Positions 55,001-59,521 of a stretch of DNA of 59,521 nt are shown here, in pieces. The notes beneath the pieces are model-generated. The model was given only the letters and a program-made list of their open reading frames with translations. It had not been told where the DNA came from and did no database searches. Location of the stretch: assembly GCA_028715905.1 (NCBI GenBank), contig JAQUQV010000007.1, positions 1-59,521 on the forward strand, in the 5' to 3' direction. This stretch comes from Kiritimatiellia bacterium. GTDB lineage: Bacteria > Verrucomicrobiota > Kiritimatiellia > JAAZAB01. Each line of letters starts with the position of its first letter. The first letter of the stretch is position 1. Both the position numbers and the translations under genes were made by a program.

Positions 55001-55093
55001 TATGGCGGTCTGTGCCGGCAAAAAAGGGGCGGCGCAGACCGCCATCATGAAAACGGCGGCTGGCAGAAAAAGGCGGATTTTTTTTTCAGGCAT
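52013..55093 (-). CDS. Exported caspase-like (C14-type) protease with PPC, FN3 and FG-GAP-like repeats
   Basis: 1026 residues. Signal peptide (MPEKKIRLFLPAAVFMMAV...PAQ), then three PPC-like beta domains (about 35-370; e.g. YTFYANPGETVIIRLG), a fibronectin-III-like domain (about 385-465), and a caspase-fold domain (about 470-740) with catalytic His in VVYAHSSHGG (near 554) and Cys in IIDACYSGG (near 604). The C-terminal 280 residues hold six repeats of about 45-50 residues, each centred on a calcium-type D-x-D-x-D loop (DFDGDSCSD, DYDGDRTSD and so on). The ATG at 55093 follows AGGG and the promoter; an ATG at 55120 is also in frame. Likely secreted or surface-bound. Confidence 0.82.
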   Translation of the reverse strand: MPEKKIRLFLPAAVFMMAVCAAPFLPAQTAIESGQYFEDTLTTNTTSEKTAAYTFYANPGETVIIRLGHAEHDPYPDFALYNPNGTQTNCPPVSANEYHLSVITNGWTAAQPADNGWYTFTCTIPDGISNMTYNCSMLRTPNLPLSYDDPDVGNLTIGQSKTGKIDVSSDLDAGFFAVSNVPSTMQIRMGQKSVFLVPNIQIYAPDGTLVTNDFPTDYRSEITAELTNQGVYTVVCSDKFNAEGEYALTMIQIPGTISGTDTDIGTIISGEQKTGTINLPGDLDVAMFQAVSGDTVTITMRDIDADMIPVMEFYSPSGEMLARTTDVFETCAFISNAIASNGVYSIVCKDKEDRYNVSYTLEFNFMPGSPSLANIPEPPATVSASQGSYSNRIDITWSAAEGATGYDLWRSYGTNNAVQIHTNIMALAYSDYDVIPGTHYYYRVRSRNTYGASSNYSNAAEGWCGTSTVSANRRVLLVGLDNYSPSYGPSSLTTCTNDANGMRDIFFLGDPSNRWATTNITSYTDRQATKLTIQNALHSLAAASGAGDIVVYAHSSHGGSSGGTPGGANTFVCAYDANYTAAELADDLTVFNSETKIIVIIDACYSGGMYRLAGANPPPWRFAEETMENYRRIKAARLKSRGLKAPKELGQNIAFMTACNYDELSYTSDFYSRYIGYLIEGCNVQAVDTNNSGQLNFLELHNYAAEKSAAETPAQHAQTYHASLLENTIARALGTNAVVRTHIKYNDFDGDSCSDLAVYNIYNGNWRVGSIRRWCRLVWDISWGGPGYRPINGDYDGDRTSDCAVYNETLGLWKIASLSRWAVLIPSASFGGPTQRPVSGDYDGDKIYEGALCQSPESFWYIVTTAGTPLLWGESLTGMGFVPASGDYDGDRISDLAMYNTAMRYWYIMAMSGTEITWGTLWGVENAVPVSGDFDGDGCSDLAVYQESTGRWYIWSCKRSALIADGVPFGGPGYIPVPGDYDGDGVCDLVVYQESTGNWLLRAVNDNTSFIINLGGPGWAPVLPMW

Positions 55094-55132
55094 TATTTTT
55101 CCCTGTGAAAAAGGCCTCATTGTTTATCGCCA

Positions 55133-55160
55133 AGCATAGCGTTTTCCGGTGAAGTGTCAA
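55133..55160 (-). promoter_or_regulatory. Promoter of the caspase-like gene
   Basis: On the minus strand, TTGACA (55160-55155), 16-base spacer, TATGCT (55138-55133). Transcription would start near 55126, favouring translation from 55093. Back to back with the cobalamin-riboswitch promoter 80 bases away. Confidence 0.55.
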
Positions 55161-55239
55161 TATGTTTTTTGCCGGCCGCCGGGCCGGCCGTGTGCCGTCC
55201 ATTTTTTTCCGCACCCCCCGAAAAATTAAAAAAATTGCA

Positions 55240-55269
55240 TTGACAAATCCGCCGGGCCTGTGTTATACG
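55240..55269 (+). promoter_or_regulatory. Promoter of the cobalamin-riboswitch transcript
   Basis: TTGACA (55240-55245), 18-base spacer, TATACG (55264-55269) with an upstream TGT giving an extended -10. It sits just upstream of the aptamer. Confidence 0.6.
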
Positions 55270-55297
55270 CATCAACAGTTCTTTGGAATAAATTTTG

Positions 55298-55437
55298 TTT
55301 GCGGAAAGAGTACGGAAATCCGTGAAAATCGGATACGGTCGCGCCACTGTGACCGGCTGCGAAACTTCAAATGCCATTCCGACGCGGGTCGGGAGAAGGC
55401 GAAGGAGTAGGTTTGAGGCCGGAAGTCAGGAGACGTT
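55298..55437 (+). ncRNA. Cobalamin (B12) riboswitch aptamer
   Basis: The conserved elements occur in order. GGAAATCCGTGAAAATCGG (55314-55332) is followed by GCGCCACTGTGACCGG (55341-55356, with the near-invariant GCCACTGT), a variable peripheral region, then the B12 box GGAAGTCAGGAGACG (55421-55435). The order, spacing and GCCACTGT/AGTCAGGAGAC pair identify the cobalamin class. Ends are approximate. A G/C-rich hairpin (55453-55476) and an intrinsic terminator follow, so the likely mode is transcription attenuation when B12 is plentiful. The controlled gene is at 55644. Confidence 0.93.
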
Positions 55438-55517
55438 TCTTTTCATGCTCTTAGGCGGCGGTTAAAACCGTTGCCGGCTCCTTCGCTTGAAAGGGGGATG
55501 AGGGATGTTTTTATTTT

Positions 55518-55568
55518 AAGCCTTCAGGCTCTTTCTCGGGAGCCGGAAGGCTTTTTTGTTTTTTATCC
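55518..55568 (+). terminator. Intrinsic terminator of the riboswitch expression platform
   Basis: AAGCCTTC-A-GGCTC (55518-55531) pairs with GAGCC-G-GAAGGCTT (55540-55553), followed by a T-rich run to 55565. It lies 76 bases before the gene start. A second hairpin CACCGGC/GCCGGTG is at 55596-55617. Confidence 0.88.
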
Positions 55569-55643
55569 CTGCCCGGGCATATTTTTTTTGCGAAACACCG
55601 GCTTTAAAGGGCCGGTGGAAAGATGTTTTTTTTGGAGAGAATA

Positions 55644-57908
55644 ATGGCAAAGATTTATACAGGAATAATTGCGGGCGTTGTTTGTTGCGCCGCGCTTGGC
55701 TGTTTCCTGGCGGCCCAGGCTCGCCGCGGCGGACCGGATGTCCCCGCCTCCGGCGGCGCGGGCGAGCCGGAACGCGGCCGCCCGGCCGTCACAGTTTCTG
55801 CTTGCGGCGCCGGGGAACCGTCCGCCGCCAGCGGCGAGCTCTGGAAAACCAATGCCGGAATATCCGCCGAAGGACTTGAAGGGGATGCCGCTTTGCCGGA
55901 ACAGGGCGGTTTGCCCGACTGTTCGGATGAAAACGCGGAAAAGGAAAACGGGCTGGAAGACGAAGAATACAGTCCCGAAGAGATTGCCGCGTTCAAGGAG
56001 CAATTCATGCGGAAACGTTTCGGCGTTGTGCGGCGGCAGGGGAAATGGATTCCGACGATTGACGGCGCCTCGAACCTGGTCTATATCACCACCGGATCGC
56101 TTCCGCCGGGCCGGGTCGGCGAGGTCTATGAAGCGCAATTCTCGGCGGCGAGCGGTTGTCCGCCGTATGCCTGGAAAATCGTTTCCGGCGAATTGCCGCA
56201 ATCATTTTTGTTTGACGGTTATTCGGGCAAACTCGCCGGCGTCCCCGAGGAACCCGTTACCGCGCGCTTTTTTATTGAGGTCACCGACAGCCGGGGCGCC
56301 AAGGATATGGCGGAATATGCGTTGACGTTTCAGCCGGAGCGCCCCCTTGCAATAGCAACCGAGATTCTGCCCGCAGCCGTTCCCGGCGAGGACTATTTTT
56401 GCCAGCTGCAGGTGTCCGGCGGGATTCCTCCGTACACGTGGGGCGCGGCCGGCAATATTGACGGGGAAATCGGGGCGCTTGTCATTGATGTGAACAACGG
56501 CCAGATCAGCGGGCGGATTGCCGATAACGCGCCGCAAATTGATGTGCCGCTGGTTTTCTGGTTGAGCGACGCGCAGGTCAGCGTTTCAAAGGAATTAACC
56601 TTCCGCGTCCGGTCCGCGCCGAGCATACTGAATGCTCCTCAATCCCCGCTTTACGAGTCGGAGTTGTTTGAGTTTGTTTTTCAGGCGGCCGGCGGAAGAG
56701 AGCCATATCTCTGGAGTGCGGGCGGCCTTCTGCCGCCCGGCCTTGAATTTTCAGCGGACGGGCTTTTATCCGGCCGGCCCTCGGAACCCGGCCTCTACGA
56801 AAACAGCGTCCAGATTCAGGACGCCGACGGCAGGTTGGCTGCCGTAACCTTTGCCTTGGAGGTTTTGTCCCGCGCCCCCGCGCTTTCCGATTTCCGGGCG
56901 CTCTTGAGCCGCAACAGCGTGGCTTTGAAATGGGAACTGCCGCCGGCGGATGGAAAGATCGGCGTCCGGATTGTCAGAAATTCCGCGCGGAAACCGTTGA
57001 CGCCGGCGGACGGTAAAGCCGTGTATTACGGGCCCGGAACATCCTGCCTTGACGGCGATGTCGGCCGCGGCCGTTATTACTATGCCGCCTTCCTTGAAGA
57101 AAACGGAACAACGGTAACCTCGGCGGCGCCGCCGGCGCTTTGCGTGACGCTGCCGCCGGAAACAGACCCGTTCGCGGATAAAGTCGCGAGCAGCAAACTG
57201 CTTCATCCGAATGCCTTCCGGTCGTCCGAACTGCCCCGGATTGTTCTCGGCGCCCCCCGCGGCACGGGGCTTGCCTCGGGATCGGCGGACGTTGTTTCTC
57301 TGGGCGCCGCCATCAACAACGACAACGGGGGCTCGGCGCCGTATGGCGGCTCAATAATATTGGAGTTTGTGGATAACGTTGTGTGGGACGGGCCGGGCGC
57401 CGACTTTACGATTTTTGAAAATGTCTTTTATATTTGCAACGATGCCGGCGTGCTTGACCCCGAAACCCGTTTTATGGAGCCGGCCGTTGTGGCCGTCAGC
57501 CAGGATGGCGTGAACTGGCGGCAATTCCCGATTGACTTCTCGCCGCGCTATTATCCCGGGAGCGGAAAGCTCAATGTCCGTCATCCTTATTGTTACAATT
57601 CCGGTTTCGCCGGCGTAAATCCCGTCATGAGCAACGGCTGCGACCCGGACCCCACTGACCCCGCCCTGTCGGGGGGCGACAGCTTTGATATTTCCGCGCT
57701 GGGATTGGACTGGATCAGGTATGTCCTTATCCAGTCTGTCGGAAGCCGCTGGCTTGCCGATAAGGACGGCGAACTCGTCTGCCATAATGAGGAAACCGGC
57801 GCCGCGGATCGGAACAATAACAAGTCGGGGTTTGATTTGGATGCCGTAACGGCGATTTGGATGCAGAAAGTTGCGGCGTCCGACGGCGCGGGTGGAGGAA
57901 GCCAATGA
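55644..57908 (+). CDS. Riboswitch-controlled exported Ig-like surface protein
   Basis: 754 residues; the ATG at 55644 has a GGAGAG site (an ATG at 55623 does not). An N-terminal membrane/export segment (MAKIYTGIIAGVVCCAALGC) has a possible but non-canonical lipid-attachment Cys. Then an acidic low-complexity region to about 120, three He_PIG-type Ig domains (about 140-410: GCPPYAWKI, GGIPPYTWG, GGREPYLWS then LPPGLEFSADGLLSGRP), an FN3-like domain, and a C-terminal domain of about 210 residues with GGSIILEFVDNVVWDGPG, DFTIFENVFY, VAVSQDGVNW and SGFDLDAV. That last domain resembles cell-surface proteins often seen beside cobalamin uptake genes (from memory, not searched). Function unknown; B12 control comes from the leader. 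Confidence 0.8.
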   Translation: MAKIYTGIIAGVVCCAALGCFLAAQARRGGPDVPASGGAGEPERGRPAVTVSACGAGEPSAASGELWKTNAGISAEGLEGDAALPEQGGLPDCSDENAEKENGLEDEEYSPEEIAAFKEQFMRKRFGVVRRQGKWIPTIDGASNLVYITTGSLPPGRVGEVYEAQFSAASGCPPYAWKIVSGELPQSFLFDGYSGKLAGVPEEPVTARFFIEVTDSRGAKDMAEYALTFQPERPLAIATEILPAAVPGEDYFCQLQVSGGIPPYTWGAAGNIDGEIGALVIDVNNGQISGRIADNAPQIDVPLVFWLSDAQVSVSKELTFRVRSAPSILNAPQSPLYESELFEFVFQAAGGREPYLWSAGGLLPPGLEFSADGLLSGRPSEPGLYENSVQIQDADGRLAAVTFALEVLSRAPALSDFRALLSRNSVALKWELPPADGKIGVRIVRNSARKPLTPADGKAVYYGPGTSCLDGDVGRGRYYYAAFLEENGTTVTSAAPPALCVTLPPETDPFADKVASSKLLHPNAFRSSELPRIVLGAPRGTGLASGSADVVSLGAAINNDNGGSAPYGGSIILEFVDNVVWDGPGADFTIFENVFYICNDAGVLDPETRFMEPAVVAVSQDGVNWRQFPIDFSPRYYPGSGKLNVRHPYCYNSGFAGVNPVMSNGCDPDPTDPALSGGDSFDISALGLDWIRYVLIQSVGSRWLADKDGELVCHNEETGAADRNNNKSGFDLDAVTAIWMQKVAASDGAGGGSQ

Positions 57909-58084
57909 CATATTTTCGCTTGTTTTTCAGACGCGGCGGGGCGGGGGGCGGAGGTTTTCCCGGCCGCGCGATCAGGAAGGGAAAGGAGGTGCCGCGGCGC
58001 AGACCGTCAAACCGGAAAACCAGCGTGTGAAAATCCGTGCAAAAAAGAAAATAAAAAATAATCATAGGAGGATAAATCAGAAAA

Positions 58085-59521
58085 ATGAAAGCGATGATTA
58101 AACTGTTTATGGGCGTGTGCCTGATGGCGCTTGCCGGGCATGCGCCCGCCATGGTCATAGGAGGCAGCAATTATGTGGCGCAGACGTTTTACGCGAATCC
58201 GCATGCGGGAGAGACCTTGGTGGCGTTTGACTGGGACGAATATAACAATCTGTATTATTCAACCGGCCGCCCGGATTGGTCTCTGGGTTTTTCGGTTTAC
58301 CGCTACGACGACCAAACGGCATTGAATCTCTACACGGACGAGAACGCCTTCGCCGGTTCGCGCGTAACGGCGATCAACGGATACGTTTATTTCAATGACG
58401 GCGGAACTTACGAGCGTTGGACATGCGACTATTTTCGCTATGATCCGGCCAAAAGCACAACCCCGGCCAATATGGGGGTTTTAAGCGACATATACGGTCT
58501 CGCCACGCGGGATGGAACCGATTTTTGGGCCGCCGGCGGGTACTTCGCCGCGATCTATTACAGTTCCCTGGACGCGCATGGCGATCTGGTGAATAACCCG
58601 CTGGTGAATCTCGGCGCCATCGGCAATGCGACCGGCCCGATTGCTTTTGATGCCGGCGGCAATCTCTATTATGCCGAAGGTTACGTCGCCCAGGGCAATC
58701 CGACCGTGTACCGTTGGAGCGCCGCGGAAATCGCCGCGGCCATCGCCGATCCCGCGGGCCATCCTTTGGTCCCGGATGGGCACGCATGGGTAACACTGCC
58801 GTCGGGCGATGGAGTGTCCGGCATGGCAGTGGACCACAATGGAAACCTGATCGTTACCGCGACCTCGTTCGCGAATCCAAGCCAGTTACAGCGCCTGTTT
58901 GTGACCAACGGCCTTTGCGCGGGGTATGAGGTTCTGGCCCGGTCGGACGAGCGGCTGGAAACTGTCCGCGTGCGCGCCGGCAGAATCTATGTGAGTTCTT
59001 CCGATGGAATATTCACTGTTCTTCCCGTTCAGGCGGATACACATGTCGTTAATGATTATGACTATGACGGCAAGTCCGATCTTGCGGTATACCGCGCCGG
59101 TTATTGGTCCATCTATTCCCTGGTGAACGGAGTGATCCTGAACAACGAGGGGGTGTGGGGCGGGGCGGACGGCGTGCCGGTGTCCGGAGATTACGACGGG
59201 GACGGCAAGTCCGATCTTGCGGTATACCGCGCCGGTTATTGGTCCATTTATTCCCTGGCGAACGGAGTGATCCTGAACAACGAGGGGGTGTGGGGCGGGG
59301 CGGATGGCGTGCCGGTGTCCGGAGATTACGACGGGGACGGCAAATCCGACCTTGCGGTATACCGCGCCGGTTATTGGTCCATCTATTCCCTGGTGAACGG
59401 AGTGATCCTGAACAACGAGGGAGTGTGGGGCGGGGCGGACGGCGTGCCGGTGTCCGGAGATTACGACGGGGACGGCAAATCCGACCTTGCGGTATACCGC
59501 GCCGGTTATTGGTCCATTTAT
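58085..59521 (+). CDS. Exported propeller-like protein with FG-GAP tandem repeats, 3' end outside window
   Basis: The frame is open to the last base (479 residues visible). AGGAGG lies 13 bases before the ATG. Signal peptide MKAMIKLFMGVCLMALAGHAPA. Residues about 25-320 consist of short beta-rich units (VAFDWDEYNNLYYSTG, GPIAFDAGGNLYYAEG, SGMAVDHNGNLIVTAT) typical of a beta-propeller. From about 325 a 45-residue repeat begins, each with a DYDGDGKSDLAVYRAG calcium-type loop. It starts 176 bases after the previous gene in the same direction, with no clear terminator between, so it is probably on the same B12-controlled transcript. Role inferred only: surface binding. Confidence 0.8.
   Translation, partial: MKAMIKLFMGVCLMALAGHAPAMVIGGSNYVAQTFYANPHAGETLVAFDWDEYNNLYYSTGRPDWSLGFSVYRYDDQTALNLYTDENAFAGSRVTAINGYVYFNDGGTYERWTCDYFRYDPAKSTTPANMGVLSDIYGLATRDGTDFWAAGGYFAAIYYSSLDAHGDLVNNPLVNLGAIGNATGPIAFDAGGNLYYAEGYVAQGNPTVYRWSAAEIAAAIADPAGHPLVPDGHAWVTLPSGDGVSGMAVDHNGNLIVTATSFANPSQLQRLFVTNGLCAGYEVLARSDERLETVRVRAGRIYVSSSDGIFTVLPVQADTHVVNDYDYDGKSDLAVYRAGYWSIYSLVNGVILNNEGVWGGADGVPVSGDYDGDGKSDLAVYRAGYWSIYSLANGVILNNEGVWGGADGVPVSGDYDGDGKSDLAVYRAGYWSIYSLVNGVILNNEGVWGGADGVPVSGDYDGDGKSDLAVYRAGYWSIY
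59069..59521 (+). repeat. 135-base tandem repeat within the FG-GAP region
   Basis: Units start at 59069, 59204, 59339 and 59474 (the last cut by the window edge), exactly 135 bases or 45 codons apart. They differ at only a handful of positions (e.g. GTG/GCG for Val/Ala in the SLVNG segment, and synonymous changes in GGCAAGTCCGAT/GGCAAATCCGAC). Confidence 0.95.

Noticed and set aside
57905-58030. A 41-codon frame whose ATG overlaps the stop of the riboswitch-controlled gene (ATGA).
   Set aside because: Composition is Arg/Gly-rich and follows local GC-rich DNA; no recognisable fold or independent ribosome site. Could be a coupled leader peptide but nothing supports it.

Overview
This window reads as a chromosomal segment of a Gram-negative, didermic bacterium of the PVC superphylum, most likely Kiritimatiellota. 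The lineage call is an inference. It rests on secreted proteins built from DYDGDG-type FG-GAP repeats, lipid A genes (an lpxC-like gene, fabZ, lpxA), type II secretion genes, a TraR/DksA-lspA-miaA run and a high-GC Ala/Gly/Arg-rich proteome. No rRNA or other decisive marker is present.

Layout. 1-4.6 kb: end of a ROK-family gene, a convergent GT9 heptosyltransferase-like gene, a Gfo/Idh/MocA oxidoreductase and a polyprenyl-phosphate sugar transferase (envelope polysaccharide). 4.8-8.6 kb: PqiC-like lipoprotein, divergent LpxC, exported acetolactate decarboxylase, RsbW/STAS regulatory pair. 8.7-17.3 kb (minus strand): gspF, an SDR dehydrogenase, a membrane protein, gspE, gspD, lpxA, fabZ, with a plus-strand tRNA-Pro(CGG). 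17.4-20 kb: YihY/BrkB protein fused to a cyclic-nucleotide domain, then tRNA-Ser(TGA) and tRNA-Pro(GGG) facing each other across about 1 kb of broken genes. 20-27 kb: rRNA-type methyltransferase and an AddAB-like helicase/nuclease pair. 27-32 kb: PocR-AraC regulator, MDR dehydrogenase, EtfAB with a ferredoxin domain. 32-36 kb: histidine kinase and sigma-54 response regulator separated by an opposite-strand HEPN/MNT module. 36-44 kb: DksA-like protein, lspA, miaA, aconitase, isocitrate dehydrogenase, KamA-type radical SAM enzyme, LamG-type secreted protein. 44-52 kb: TrpB2, a small zinc ribbon, three GT4 glycosyltransferases, rhomboid protease, exported AMMECR1 protein, MarC. 52-59.5 kb: a caspase-like FG-GAP protein divergent from a locus led by a cobalamin riboswitch.

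The most interesting region is the right end. A sigma-70-like promoter leads into a recognisable cobalamin riboswitch and an intrinsic terminator, followed by a large exported Ig-domain protein and an exported propeller-like protein with 135-bp, nearly identical FG-GAP repeats that runs off the window. No known B12 transport gene (btuB, btuF, btuC, btuD) is visible, so this is a candidate undescribed surface module for B12 capture.

Intergenic DNA carries several dispersed palindromic repeat families. The tRNA 3' ends abut truncated genes, which suggests old integration or deletion scars.
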